Origin: Periplaneta americana
Lineage: Eukaryota > Arthropoda > Insecta > Blattodea > Blattidae
Assembly: GCF_040183065.1 (NCBI RefSeq)
Contig: NC_091131.1
Span: 15,951,800 to 16,015,799, forward strand
Reading direction: 5' to 3'
DNA: 64,000 nucleotides
Below are positions 1 to 12,071 of this stretch, piece after piece (within the stretch, counting starts at the first letter, position 1; each line of letters starts with the position of its first letter). The notes below the pieces were generated by a model. That model had not been told where the DNA came from. It worked only from the letters and a program-made list of their open reading frames with translations, and did not search any database. The position numbers and the translations under genes are program-made.

Positions 1-43
1 GATTATCACCCAAGGACTAAGCTCAATTAATGTAAATGCTTAC

Positions 44-163
44 CAGAGGCACAGGAAAATCCTGCAGCGTCGACAAACCGATGCCGGTGACTTGGACTTC
101 TCCTGAAGAGGCTAGAACCACCCCCACAAGCACGATGATGGTGGCGGGACCCAGCCATCGCAT
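44..163 (-). CDS. First coding exon of a secreted/membrane protein (signal peptide exon)
   Basis: Reading the minus strand from an ATG at 163, 40 codons run to a splice donor (CTG then GTAAGC, intron starting at 43). The peptide starts MRWLGPATIIVLVGVVLASS: a short basic N-region, a hydrophobic core of about 12 residues and small residues near position 18-20, which is a typical signal peptide. About 20 mature residues follow (containing EVQVTG and STLQDF). The exon ends in phase 0 and the rest of the gene lies to the left of the window. It cannot be an internal exon of the Ig gene to its right because it starts with its own signal peptide. Whether it is a paralogue of that Ig gene is unknown: the Ig exons begin in phase 1, this exon ends in phase 0. 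A longer open frame (27-293) overlaps in another register and lacks these features. Confidence 0.72.
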
Positions 164-187
164 AGTGCCGTCTTGGAGCGAAGCACT

Positions 188-217
188 TCAGAAATATGGA
201 GCAGCACGAGTCGTCAT
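188..217 (-). promoter_or_regulatory. Upstream ORF and possible 5' UTR splice acceptor before the signal-peptide exon
   Basis: An ATG at 217 opens a 9-codon frame that stops at 188, 24 bases before the main ATG at 163. Immediately before this ATG the minus strand reads TTTCTGCAG, which could equally be the acceptor of a 5' UTR intron. Either reading would affect translation or promoter position; RNA data are needed to choose. Confidence 0.35.
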
Positions 218-312
218 CTCTGCAGAAACAATTGACGAATGCTGGAGCGAAGATCCCACAGAATGCCAGCGCGGATGTTACAACATAGGTCAAGTGCGTT
301 TAGATAAAAGCG

Positions 313-1783
313 GTTTGATCAGCGGATCTGAGCGTTGGAATTCATGGCTGTCGTACTTTCCTGCAATTGGACAAATTGACCAAAACACCGAAAATAAAAG
401 TCAACCAAAAAGCATGATTTAAAAGTTTCACAGTTTTATATATTTTTTCAAAAACGTAAGTTTTTCCGAGATCCATTAACAGAGATCACGAGGGAAGTTT
501 GATCAGCGGATCTGAGCGTTGGAATTCATGGCTGTCATACTTTCCTGCAATTGGACAAATTGACCAAAAGACCGAAAATGAAAGTCAAACAAATAAACAT
601 GATTTAAAAGTTTCACAGTTTTATATATTTTTCAGAAACGTAAGTTTTTCCGAGATCCATCATCAGAGATCACGAGGAAAGTTTGATCAGCGGATCTGAG
701 CGTTGGAATTCATGGCTGTCGTACTTTCCTGCAATTAGACAAATTGACCAAAAGACCGAAAATAAAAGTCAAACAAATAAGCATGATTTAAAAGTTTCAC
801 AGTTTTATATATTTTTCAGAAACGTAAGTTTTTCCGAGATCCATCATCAGAGATCACGAGGAAAGTTTGATCAGCGGATCTGAGCGTTGGAATTCATGGC
901 TGTCGTACTTTCCTGCAATTGGACAAATTGACCAAAACACCGAAAATGAAAGTCAAACAAATAAACATGATTTAAAAGTTTCACAGTTTTATATTTTTTC
1001 AGAAACGTAAGTTTTTCCGAGATCCATCATCAGAGATCACGAGGAAAGTTTGATCAGCGGATCTGAGCGTTGGAATTCATGGCTGTCGTACTTTCCTGCA
1101 ATTGGACAAATTGACCAAAACACCGAAAATAAAAGTCAAACAAATAAGCATGATTTAAAAGTTTCACAGTTTTATATATTTTTCAGAAATGTAAGTTTTT
1201 CCGAGATCCGTCATCAGAGATCACGAGGAAAGTTTGATCAGCGGATCTGAGCGTTGGAATTCATGGCTGTCGTACTTTCCTGCAGTTGGACAAATCGACC
1301 AAAACACCGAAAATAAAAGTCAAACAAATAAGCATGATTTAAAAGTTTCACAGTTTTATATATTTTTCAGAAACGTAAGTTTTTCCGAGATCCATCATCA
1401 GAAATCACGAGGAAAGTTTGATCAGCGGATCTGAGCGTTGGAATTCATGGCTGTCGTACTTTCCTGCAATTGGACAAATTGACCAAAACACCGAAAATAA
1501 AAGTCAAACAAATAAGCATGATTTAAAAGTTTCACAGTTTTATATATTTTTCAGAAACGTAAGTTTTTCCGAGATCCATCATCAGAGATCACGAGGAAAG
1601 TTTGATCAGCGGATCTGAGCGTTGGAATTCATGGCTGTCGTACTTTCCTGCAATTGGACAAATTGACCAAAACACCTAAAATAAAAGTCAAACAAATAAG
1701 CATGATTTAAAAGTTCCACAGTCTTACATTTTTTCAGAAACGTAAGTTTTTCCGAGATCCATCATTAGAGATCACGAGGAAAG
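313..1783. repeat. Tandem array of eight 184-bp repeats
   Basis: The motif GTTTGATCAGCGGATC recurs at 313, 497, 681, 865, 1048, 1232, 1416 and 1600, giving a period of 184 (one unit is 183). Units are nearly identical, with scattered substitutions and small indels, and the array stops at about 1783. The unit length is not a multiple of three, so the short open frames in each unit do not join up. Each unit carries, on the plus strand, a pyrimidine-rich TTTTTCAG, four bases, then GTAAGT. The array begins only about 150 bp upstream of the signal-peptide start codon, so it lies in or near that gene's 5' flank. Confidence 0.95.
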
Positions 1784-1858
1784 TGAATCCTATTTTATGG
1801 ATCATGTGTAGTATTTTCTGTAGTTTACAAACTATCATTCAATAATTGTAATGACTTT

Positions 1859-2035
1859 TACATTGAACAGACTGGAAGATCTTTTCACACACGTTACAAA
1901 GAACACATCCCAGCCATAACCAATCACACAACAATAATTCAATCTACGTAGAATACATCACAAACTCCAAACATGACTATAGCAACATAGACAGAACAGA
2001 ACACAGATTTCACTCAATAATAACAATAACTGACT
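1859..2035 (+). pseudogene. Penelope-like element fragment, GIY-YIG endonuclease end
   Basis: Frame translation gives YIEQTGRSFHTRYKEHI, matching the conserved YIGQTGRSF-RYKEH block of Penelope-like element endonucleases, then after a frameshift YVEYITNSKHDYSNID, the next conserved block. Stops and frameshifts show it is dead. The same blocks occur in the better preserved fragments at 48116-49440. No reverse transcriptase portion is present here. Confidence 0.75.
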
Positions 2036-2785
2036 CACGACTGACGACGGACAAATCAATATGCCAACTCTTGTAACCGAATTAAACCTAAATCTAAGCA
2101 TATATTGTCTCCTTAATTATTGCGTAAGGGGAAACTGATTTTTGCGCTATCTTGTATTTTAGCATAAAATATAAACATAGTTATCCATTGATAATGGTAA
2201 AGAAACGACAACTTTAGCTCTTCTCCTAAGCAATTGTATAATAAAAACTCCAATTTTATGAATTTCTTTAATTGCTATTTAAAGCTTCTCAAACTTTACA
2301 AATTAAGACGATTGCATTGTGAAGCAGTTACAAGTAGGCTAACGTGCCTACCGTCTGAGTTCGCCGTGGCTGACAAATAGGCGCTATATTGGATTGGATC
2401 AATTATTTCTTCGAGTCGCTGAAATATTGATTGAAGTCTTGTAGACAAACCTACTTTTCATTGTGTTATTTCGAGAGTAATACAGACGTCAGAACTTATT
2501 ATACTGTTGGTTGTTACTCCATGAGCAAGGAAATGAGTTTATCAATCATAGTTTAATCACCAATCAAGATTATTAAAAAATTAATAAATCTGATCCCAGA
2601 AGGCTACGGGATGCTAATTCAAGATCGTACATTGTGAGAGAGAGAAAATTGTCCTACAGTCAGTCCTCCGGGTTCCATCTGAGTGATTGCTCCATTTGTA
2701 AAATTTGTAAAAAATATAGTAGTTGGTCCCGACTTCCACAAATATATGCCAGAGAAGAAACAACATTGGATACATTTATTTTTGA
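2036..2785. other. No gene recognised
   Basis: AT-rich unique-looking sequence. I see no coding exon, RNA gene or clear repeat in it; the short open frame at 2634-2846 runs into a repeat and looks accidental. Confidence 0.5.
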
Positions 2786-3838
2786 ACTAGCCGTACCCGT
2801 GCGCTCCTCTGCACCTGTTAGAAATAAGTATAAAGTAATTATATAATTAAAATAGGACGTTTGATCTAGGGAACATTCGTGTTTGATAGAAGGATAAATC
2901 GTTTAATATATTACTTACTTTAAATTGCATCTAAATAACTAAAATGCAATCATTTTGGTCCAGACACCACTCATTTGGTGCAATGATAATTTCCTTTAAC
3001 ATGTTTCTTATTTGTTATTACATGCAACCATAGTTTAATGAATGCACAAAATAGCCTCTTAAGTTTTCTATGCATAAACTATTTTAATTCTATCTGTCCT
3101 GGATTCACTCAGAAGTTACTGTAATAACATTATAGCATTATGTCCATCTAGAGAAACTACACTTTCCAATGGTGAAATAATAATTAATTATACAATTCGG
3201 TTAATTTAGTATCCGATATTACTTCATAAAAACACAGAAACATTCTCTGTAGGCTATATTTAATAGCTTTCGATTGTTGTTGTCCAAGGACCCTTATAGA
3301 CGAAGTCATTTGTTCTTATTTCATTGCACCGCCTTAGATGGCGTTATTTTAATTTTAAAACTCATTTATCTCATTAAATATCAGTCCTATCAAAATTTTG
3401 CAGAGAATAAAACTTACCGGAAATAATTTTTAAGAAACTTTTATTATTTAACATTTCTACAAAAATCAATAATAAGCGAGATATTTCGATTTATTTAATT
3501 CAGGCCCCCTTATAACCCCCTTTTCAAATAAAGTATTTTGAATGCCATATAGCCTAAAATCTAAGTTACAACGAACTTAATTTATATTCCAATTTTCATA
3601 TGCATCGGTTCAGTCATTATCGCGTGAAAAGGTAACAAACATCCAGACAGACATATTTTATTTTATTTATTTAAATTTAAATATACAGTATAAAGAATAT
3701 AATTACAAAACAAACAAGAGAAATAGAAATAAAATAATACAAGCAATATAAAAAGAAGATACAGTAGTATTAACAAAATTTGAGACCGAATGAGCAGCGC
3801 TCGTGCTCGGTCGCAGTTCAGATATAATATTAAAATAA

Positions 3839-3874
<36 letters not shown>

Positions 3875-4800
3875 GTAAAATAAAATAGGAACTAAAATAT
3901 AATTACAGCGGCAATGGAATTATATAATATAATATTAACACTAGAGAAGAATAATATCGCACGTGAAAAGTAGGACTAATATATATTTCAAAATTATAGA
4001 ATACAAATATAATATAGGTTGATTAATTCATACACATAGGCTATAAATTTATTTAATAAAATTGAAGATATTAACACGTTTCTAATTTTCTTGTTATATG
4101 TTAATGGGTTACATGTTAGAAGTTCTGGGTGTAATTTAGTTAAAGCATTGTACAACCGAGGGCCAAAATTTATGCTATGCTTTAGACCAGCAGATGTGAG
4201 ACATTTAGGTTCTACTAATGTTGAATTAATGTTTCGTCTTGTGTCATAATTGTGTGTCTGTAATACAAACTTATTACGATTTTTATGATAAAATTTTAAC
4301 AGCGTATACTTATAAATTTGTTCAATATTAAATACATTAAATTCAGAATAAATTAATTTAGTTGAATAATCGAAACGTTTCTTCAAACAAATTTTAATTA
4401 TTCGTTTTTGTAGTAAATTTAACGGACTAAGATTAATTTTTGTACTTCCAACCCAAACAATTATACCATATTGAATGATAGACTGAATAATGGCCAAATA
4501 AACATTTCGTAGAACTCTAATAGGTAAGTAGCATCGAAGATTAACGAATTTATAAATTGTTTTACGAAGCCTCTTAGAAAGATAAGTAATGTGATGAGGC
4601 CATTTTAAATTCTGATCAATAATGATACCCAGATATTTGACATACGTGGCTTCTTTCAAAGGTGGACATAGAAACAAAAATTTCAAAAAAGCGATTTTCG
4701 GTTTCAGGGTGGTTAATTATATATGTTAGGACCAATTATTTTTGGAAAATCGAAAATTACCAGAAAAAAATTCGGCTACAGATTTATTATTAGTATAGAT
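2786..4800 (+). mobile_element. Repeat family A, copy 1, interrupted by a LINE
   Basis: The sequence starts ACTAGCCGTACCCGTGCGCT and ends GATTTATTATTAGTATAGAT. The same start, interior and end are found at 6504-7603 and 42076-44699, so the family is about 1.1 kb when uninterrupted. This copy is broken at about 3648 by a minus-strand LINE and resumes at about 4674 with the conserved tail (ATTTTCGGTTTCAGGGTGG and following). I see no long ORF in any copy, so it is probably a non-autonomous element or the untranslated part of one. Its class is not clear to me. Confidence 0.8.
3650..4686 (-). pseudogene. 5'-truncated non-LTR retrotransposon (Jockey-like), RT C-terminal part
   Basis: The minus strand encodes about 230 residues with the thumb/C-terminal pattern of Jockey-type reverse transcriptases: YVKYLGIIIDQNLKW, then LRNVYLAIIQSIIQYGIIVW, and a C-terminal NFGPRLYNALTKLHP. 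The palm with its catalytic aspartates is missing, so this is the usual 5' truncation. The 3' end at about 3650 is an ATTTA-rich tail and there is a TAA microsatellite at 3838-3870 in the 3' UTR. It is inserted into repeat family A. Confidence 0.85.
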
Positions 4801-5350
4801 TTGAAAATTTGTCTTCAACCAGCAAATACACGGAGATCAGTGAAATCAGACAGATATGGAATCACCACTAGCTTCATGCATATTTTTCAAGGGTCAGGGG
4901 AAAAAACGTCGATGTCCACCTTTTAACATTTTTGAGTTAAGTAATAGTCGTACATTCTGTTGTTCTGCAGAAGTACTACGAGCCTGCCCGGGCACCACGC
5001 GCTAATAAGCATTGTAGTCCTCGTGAAACAGATTTGAAGATACGTACTACGGGGAAAGGACAGTCTATGTCAACGCATTAAAACGTCATTTTCTCGTAAC
5101 AGCTTATTATGGACATAGTTGGTTCTTTCCCCTAACCCTTCATTTAAGCTCTACCATATTCGATATTAAACCATTAAATTTGAGAATCTCGGTTGCAATT
5201 ATTCGGAGATCCGCAATATTACATTTTTCACGACATAGTGAGAACATTTCTACCTAGTGACAACATTGATTATGTCAATAAATGATGTGGTGAATACCAT
5301 CCTGTAAAAATAAAAAAAAACGCAATGGTAATGACAAAGTTGGCAATTGG
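4801..5350. other. No gene recognised
   Basis: Mixed-composition sequence between repeats with no convincing coding frame or RNA gene. Confidence 0.4.
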
Positions 5351-5354
5351 GATA

Positions 5355-6120
5355 ATATAGTAATATACGTTACAAGAGCGGTATGTTGATGTTTTCATGG
5401 TCGAGGAAAAGATTGAAAAAGCGAAAAGTAGTTGAGCTTTTTAAATTTCCGAGAACATGAAAACAAACATACCGCTCGTGTATCGTACATTATTTTGTGC
5501 GAAGATCGTTTATTACATACCCGAAAGACGAATTTCTAATTAGTTGCAATGAAATCTCCATGTTGGTTTCTGTTTAATGACGCCAACTTCGGAACACCAA
5601 AATATCTTTCTTCAACATTGTTGCTGTAAAATGTTTTCTGTGTTTACTATACTCCAGCAGGCCGTGATATACGTCTGTCTTTTTTTGTTATGTAATGATT
5701 TATTTTTCATTTTAATATTTTAACAATATTATTTATATAACATATTGCAGTAATAACATCGGCATCTGGAATCTCGTTGATTTTTTCACGGCTTCCTTAA
5801 TTTTACTTGTATCAGGAATGCAATAAGTTTCGTGGAGTAGTAGACTTTACTTAATTTTTGCAAATATTTAAAAACAATAATTAACATTGCAATTTAGGTG
5901 AAATTGCAGTGGTAAGTTTCCCATTTATAATTATTACTATGTTAAACGTCTCTAAAAAATATGTTAAAAGCAGTAAAATGAATGTCGCGCTTAAGCGGTA
6001 AGAAGAGGGAAATTGTTATGTGTGTTACGTTGGGAATACTGAATTTGGTCTTTCACACTTACCGCGTATTGGTTCTGTGCGGAAAACGAGCAAACACGCA
6101 CGATCTCGCACAAATATTAT
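5355..6120 (+). mobile_element. Repeat family C, copy 1 (fold-back start)
   Basis: Homologous to 24561-25502 and 51617-52440. It opens with ATAGTAATATACG and then an imperfect hairpin whose arms read CAAGAGCGGTATGTT and AACATACCGCTCGTG around a GAAAAAGCG/GAGCTTTTT stem. Copy 1 lacks an internal block of about 130-180 bp that is present in copy 2. A short frame near the end (KKREIV-CVTLGILN) is shared with copy 2 but broken in copy 3. Confidence 0.75.
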
Positions 6121-6232
6121 TTGCTGGCGTGTCACAAAAAATAATCTCCTGTGCCCAAATTAACTGGTAAGAACAATCACTTTATTAAGAAGACTTTTTG
6201 AAACCTCACTAACTCCTGGGAATAGTTATGTA

Positions 6233-8602
6233 GGGTCGTATTCATAGACGAGACTTTGGACCAAAGTTGACTTTGGAAAGTACAAAGTCGCCATTTTCCT
6301 ATTCACAGTCGACACTTTGACGAAAGTAAACTTCAATGGTGACTTTGCTTCGAAGTCGCCGAAAATCTAGACTTTGACTTTGACTTTCGTTAGTGGACAT
6401 AAGGAAAATGGCCGATATTTGGAAAATTGCTGAATTTTCCGAGAATATTAAGGACATTCAGAAGATTATTAAAACTTCTCATGTTCCTTAGCGTATTATT
6501 ATAGACTAACCGTACCCGTGCGCTCCGCTGCACCTGTTAGAAATAGATATAAAGTAATTACATAATTAAAATAGGACGTTTGATCCAGGGAACAACTTTT
6601 ACAACAGCGCAAGATAATCTGCTTCGCTCATTACCCTATTTTTTTCCATTGCATTTATTGCATATATATTTTATGTATTTTAACACGATTCAATTGAGCA
6701 TAGTTAAAATTTGAATTATAAAATAATGGATTGCCAAGCTAACGTACTATTACTGCATACTAAATCAATACACTCTCGTTGTTCGTTAATTCTCTGAGAT
6801 AAAAATGAATATGTTCATAAACATTATTATAAGAAATACAGAAAATGAATATACAGAATAACCTATCAAGTTTTCTGTGCATAAGAAGCTAATTTAATCT
6901 TACCTGTCTTCAATTCACTCACAAGTTACTGTAATAACATTATAGCATTATGTCCATCCAGAGAAACTACACTTTCCAATGATGAAATAATAATTAATTA
7001 TAGAAATCGGTTAATTTAGCTTCCGATATTTTACTTCATACAAACACAGAAACATTGTCTGTAGGCTATGCTTCATAGCTTTCGATTGTTGTGTCCAAGG
7101 ACCCTTATAGACGAAGTCATTTGTTTTTTATTTCAATACACCGCCTTAGATGGCAGTTATTTTAATTTTAAAACTCATTTATCTCATTAAATATCAGTCC
7201 TATCAAAATGTTTTAGAGAATAAAACTTATCAGAAATCATTTTTAAAGAAACTTTTGTTATGTAATATATTTCACAAAAAAACAATAATAAGCGAGATAT
7301 TTCGATTTATTTAATTCACGCCCCCTTATAACCCCCCTTTTAAATAACATATTTTGAATGCCATATAGCCTATAATCTAAGTTACAACAAACTTAATTTA
7401 TATTCCAATTTTCATCGAAATCGGTTCAGCCATTATCGCGTAAAAAGGTTACAAACATACAGAAGACAGACATACAAACAAAAATTTCAAAAAAGCGATT
7501 TTCGGTTTCAGGGTGGTTAATTATATATGTTAGGACCAATTATTTTTGGAAAATCGAAAATTACCAGAAAAATTTCGGCTACAGATTTATTATTAGTATA
7601 GATTATAAATTCAAATCATGGTACAGATTTCATAAACAGACAGTATTAAATATCCTCCAATAATCAAAAAGGATTATAATTATCAGATAACAGATACTTA
7701 TCTGTTCCACCAATAAATAATACTATTTATTTTATCGCGATGTTACGCTGTAGGTAAGGATTGATAGCTTAATAATGATTTTGAGTACGGTATTTAATAA
7801 TTCTGTAAAGGATAGGTTATACAGTTGGATATGCAGTTAATTTATAATCCTGCGGTCGTCATAATACTGTTTTCTGCATATTGATTTCAGATAATTTTTA
7901 AGTAGTTTCTGCAGAAATGCAGGGAGTAACACTGCCAACTGACAGCAGGATATGTCTCTTTCATAGTCTGTCATTGCTTGCATCTCTTACCATCTATATC
8001 TTCAGAATAAAATTATTTTACAGTGAAATAATTTGAGGGATGAATGTGAAACTAATGTAAGTACAACTGATGTTTTATTCACAACAAAATTCTTAACAGG
8101 CATATGAACTCTGCCTTCATGTTTTGTAGTTACCAATTGTGTTATATACAAGACCGTTCGAACTGAGTTACGATTTTTGTGACCAAGTAGAAGAACAAAA
8201 TATTATTATTGACTGGTATAAAGACCTAAAAATGTCAATTTTTGTACTTACGTTAGTTTCACACTGCCCTCCAATAATTACTCTTATGTAAAGCTGCAAG
8301 AACGGTTAACAATCGCTTAACATATACCGATGTTCAATTGTTCATTGATTTGTGACTCAAAAGATGGCTCTGATTGTGACAATGCCTACTCTATTTCAGC
8401 TATCTATTAATTTAATTCGTTTAGAAGGCAGTGATTTTGATTGCCAACATTAGAACAAGATCGTCAAATCTCGACTTACCAAAGTCAAAGTTAAAGTCTC
8501 AGAAGTATTGTCTATGAACAGGACTTTTAACAAAGTTAAACTTTACTACGGAAGTCGACTTTGGGAAGTCTTCATCCAAAGTCTCGTTTATGAATACGGC
8601 CC
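6233..8602. mobile_element. DNA transposon with terminal inverted repeats (Harbinger-like)
   Basis: The left end GGGTCGTATTCATAGACGAG is matched, inverted, by the right end CTCGTTTATGAATACGGCCC, followed inward by several repeats of AAAGT/ACTTT motifs at both ends. Flanking triplets are GTA and TCA, so a 3-bp target duplication, if it existed, has decayed. A copy of repeat family A is nested at 6504-7603. No transposase frame is seen. Confidence 0.75.
6504..7603 (+). mobile_element. Repeat family A, copy 2 (uninterrupted, about 1.1 kb)
   Basis: The most complete copy of family A, from ACTAACCGTACCCGTGCGCT to TTATTATTAGTATAGAT, nested in the TIR transposon at 6233-8602. It is the reference for placing insertions in copies 1 and 3. 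Confidence 0.85.
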
Positions 8603-8940
8603 TCAGACAAAAGTGGAGCTTCAGTAGTGAAACGTAGATTGTGTTTGAATTTGGCCTCTTTTCCCACCCCCTAATTTTCGCCCCATACAACATACTGTAG
8701 ATGACCTTATCACAGGCTCGTAAACTTACTGAATCGTTGCTGTAGGAGTCTCTGACACTTACAGCGTTCAATTTCAATACTTCCGCTCTCCTAACAAGTT
8801 TCTTGTTTATGTTAGTTAATTAGTTAGGATATATTATACTTAATCACTCATTTAAAGTTTGTGTGATTGCAACCTGTGTATATATTTTATGACTTTACTT
8901 TGTTTATAGTTTCTGTTAATGTATTTGTATTTCTGGTGGT
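8603..8940. other. No gene recognised
   Basis: No exon or RNA gene is supported here. Confidence 0.4.
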
Positions 8941-8941
8941 G

Positions 8942-8978
8942 TGGAAGAGAAGGCCTGATGGCTTTAACTACACCAGAA

Positions 8979-9073
<95 letters not shown>

Positions 9074-9076
9074 ACT
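8942..9076 (+). repeat. LINE 3' end with (AAAT)n tail
   Basis: The segment GAAGAGAAGGCCTGATGGCC-like hairpin then AACTACACCAGAATAAATAA is the 3' end shared with minus-strand copies at 40968, 43436 and 55528. It runs into about 24 copies of AAAT. The long open frames across it are repeat artefacts. Confidence 0.85.
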
Positions 9077-9420
9077 CTGCACTTGCATTTCGTTATGCCA
9101 ACAATGTAATAGCTTCCCAATCAATAGTACAGGGTGCAACTTACCTTTCAAAAGTTTTAAAATAACATTTTATTTGGTTATCTAAAAATCCTAGTTACTC
9201 TCCCAGTTTTTTTACCAGAAACCCACATCTGCTTCACACGTAGCTATACCTGAAAGCCAGATTTGCATAATATTATGTACGTTACTGTAGATACGTTAAT
9301 AAAAAACCACAATTCCAAGTCACACAGAGTTTGTGTGCATTCGATGTGGGTTTCTGGCGTCTTGTCAGCCCACTCGAGTTATGTGGACGTAAAGGAAAAA
9401 GATGAGACTGTATCGGGTGA

Positions 9421-9575
9421 AGTTCCTGGGTAGCTCAGTTGGTACAGCGTTGGTGCGTTCAGCCGAAGGTCCCGGGATCGATACCCGGCCCCGGAATAAT
9501 TTTCCCCTTGAAATTATTCAAGTCTGCTTCACAGGAAACTTTACCTGAAAGCTAGATTTGCACCTGCTGTACAAC
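9421..9575 (+). mobile_element. tRNA-derived SINE (SINE1)
   Basis: A pol III A box (TAGCTCAGTTGGTACAGCG) and B box (GGGATCGATACCCGG) are spaced as in a tRNA, followed by a non-tRNA body ending in CTGAAAGCTAGATTTGCA. The body recurs at 46360-46445. Part of the same body appears again at 9230-9262. Confidence 0.75.
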
Positions 9576-9596
9576 TTTTAATAAATGAGATATATA

Positions 9597-11416
9597 CAGG
9601 GACATCATTTTATTTTTACTTCAATTTTTATTGTCCCTGAGTTTCTGAATGTACTTCATCCCTCTCCCTCTACTAGTAAACTTCCAACCGTTCTCCACGC
9701 AGAACCAAGGTTGAGTATGCAGTACTGAGTTAGTGAGTATAGTACGTTCCAGAAATATGTTCGCGTTTTCCAGTGACGAAAGAGCTTTCAATATTGAAAT
9801 ATGTTTTCGCACAGGTACTGTCGTCCGTTTGCCTACGTCGCATCCCGGTTTCCCCCACCTGCTTCTGTTCGCCCCACTGTAAAGTCTAGTAGCTGGGCTG
9901 TCTTAGCTCTTTTCTGAAAATATTAATTTCTATTAGGAATTGGACGTCTACGTAATATTATACAACTGTTTAAAATAACTTAAATAAAAGGGCCTGGTTA
10001 AGTAATTAATTGTCACGTGATCCCTCCCCCCTGCGACAAAACTACTTGAACGGACAATAGATAGCATTTCTGAGTAATGTTATCTTTTCGGATCGGGCAG
10101 AAGTGAAGACGAAATTTACAGTTCGTAAGGTACTATTTTATAGAGTAGGTACAGAATTATTTCAACATGAGTCACTAGTACGAAGGACGAAACTGGTAAT
10201 TGGAATTAGGTACAGTAGTCTATAGTGCGATAAGATGCACAAAAGAACTGAAGCCTGTATCGAAATGAACGGCCATCATTTTTAAAAATGTGTTTAAATA
10301 TACACATTATGATTATTTTTGAATTCAACTTCATTCTCTATATTGTACGGTAATGTGCTGTAGACAGTACAATATGCACTGCATAATGAATACGTCCGAA
10401 TGGATAGCTCAATTCGTGAGTAAAAACACTAATGGCCAGTTTGTCCAAGTAATGTTTAATTCTGCTTAACGAATGTTAAATTAACAGTCTGTTTATTTTT
10501 AACGCTTTGTTAATGTACTTTCCATTTGTTCAACATAATATTGTTTAAGATAACCAACACTTAACCATAACGTCTGTTAGCACTATTTTAACTTCTCAAC
10601 AGCAGTTGGTAATGATTCTACACATGTAAGACAATTTTTGATTGGCTAAAATTAATCTTTAAATTCTATATTATAGAGTGAGTCATGAAACTTGCATAAA
10701 ATGACAACCTGTTATAGTAGGCCACGCTCCATAAACAAACAGTTGACAAATGAAAGTTGTAGGTGACGTGCTGAATAATAATTACAAAGTAAGATTATAT
10801 TTCCTCATTGCTATTATGGATACGAAATACGAAAGAAATAGAATAACACTGATGTATTTAAACAGTCCAAAGTATTTTTTTAATGTTCAGTCATATGCTA
10901 AACATTCCCTACAGAGAGACACAAAATATTAATTTCGCAACTTCTGTTCGAACAGCTGTGGAGACATCGGCCATATTTAACTAACCGTTAAACGAGTTAA
11001 CTGCCCGAAATCCTACATTTAAAATTAACAAACTGTTAACAATCTGTTAAATCAAACTGGTGTTGAAAACATACAATTTTATTAATTAACAAACTGTTTA
11101 GAGTTTAACAGTCGTTAAATTTTCTACAATACTTGAAAAAACCGGCCATAAGTGTTAATACGTGCTGTATTTTGATTAAACAAAAACCTAATGAATATTA
11201 TCAAACTCAAAATTACGATATTTCCTAGTTTACGTAAATGGATGAACTACTTTTCTTCCCTCCATACCTAGTAAAGTAATTTGTATTTTACACCAGTATT
11301 AACGAACTCCAATCTTGGAAGGGGGAGCAAGCGGTCTTTCCGGTTCTAGACCTTTAATCCAAAGATATAGACAGGTTAATATTAAAAATGTTAGTAAAAA
11401 TAAAATGATGTCCCTG
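9597..11416. mobile_element. TA-flanked TIR element, copy 1 (Tc1/mariner-type MITE)
   Basis: Ends CAGGGACATCATTTTATTTT and its inverse, both flanked by TA. Copy 2 is at 35750-36856 (1107 bp). This copy is longer only because a 716-bp element is nested at 10433-11148. No transposase is encoded in either copy. Confidence 0.85.
10433..11148. mobile_element. Harbinger-like MITE nested in the TA-flanked element
   Basis: Ends TGGCCAGTTT and AAACCGGCCA with a TAA target duplication on both sides (10430-10432 and 11149-11151), which is typical for PIF/Harbinger. Subterminal TTAAC/GTTAA motifs repeat inside. It is absent from the homologous position of copy 2 near 36592. Confidence 0.75.
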
Positions 11417-12071
11417 TACTACTACGGATGCCAGCAAACCTAGCAAACTCCGAAAAATAAACTTGGTCAACACCAAATGAAGTTGTCGTTTATCTTCATC
11501 AGCAGACCCGTTGCCCATAATAAATATTTTTTAACTCCATATAATTAAGGTGCTATTAATTTTTATTTTCTGATAGCGTCTGGAGGTTAAGCTGTGTCAC
11601 ATATTTAGTGACTGTTTATTGCTGCTTGGAATGAAGGGAGGTGAATGACGCAACTAGATCTGGCCATGAGCTTCGTGCTCCGTTGTAAGTCTCCATGTCA
11701 TGTGTATATCAGGTTCTATTAAGGGAAAAAAGGTGCCTTGCAGCGGAAGCTGGTTTCTAAAAATTTCACCAACAGGGAGGTGTCCAACTATGTTTATAAA
11801 TTTATTTTTCTTCTGTCTTCGTCTTGTTACATTTCGTTTCTTACAATCCGATGCCGTGTAGGAGAGGGTATATCCTTTTGACCAATACTAGATCGAAATC
11901 GAAAAATCGAAAGAGAATTGGGAGGACAAATTTAAAAAGTACGCAAAACGCGTCCTTGCAAGGGGTTGGGGGCTGTACAAAACTAAATATGTGAGCTCCA
12001 AGCCTGTTGGCCACTAGTCTCACTCCGCGTTACGCTGCTCCACTGAAGGAGCTCTAGAAAATTTTGAAGGG
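11417..12071. other. No gene recognised
   Basis: Moderately GC-rich patches occur (11640-11760, 11850-12050), but I find no frame with splice sites or a recognisable family. Confidence 0.4.

Noticed and set aside
27-293. Minus-strand 88-codon frame overlapping the signal-peptide exon
   Set aside because: A different register from the exon with a clear signal peptide and splice donor; it reads through the donor into the intron.
36-422. Plus-strand 128-codon frame over the left edge
   Set aside because: It is antisense to the signal-peptide exon and runs into the tandem array; no features of a protein.
499-1618. Repeated 66-codon open frames, one per 184-bp unit
   Set aside because: They start at TTG, not ATG, arise from the tandem repeat, and the unit length breaks the frame at every junction. 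No protein family resemblance.
8852-9151. Long LFIY/SIYL-type frames at 8852-9151, 51062-51346 and 58196-58528
   Set aside because: Pure translations of tetranucleotide microsatellites.
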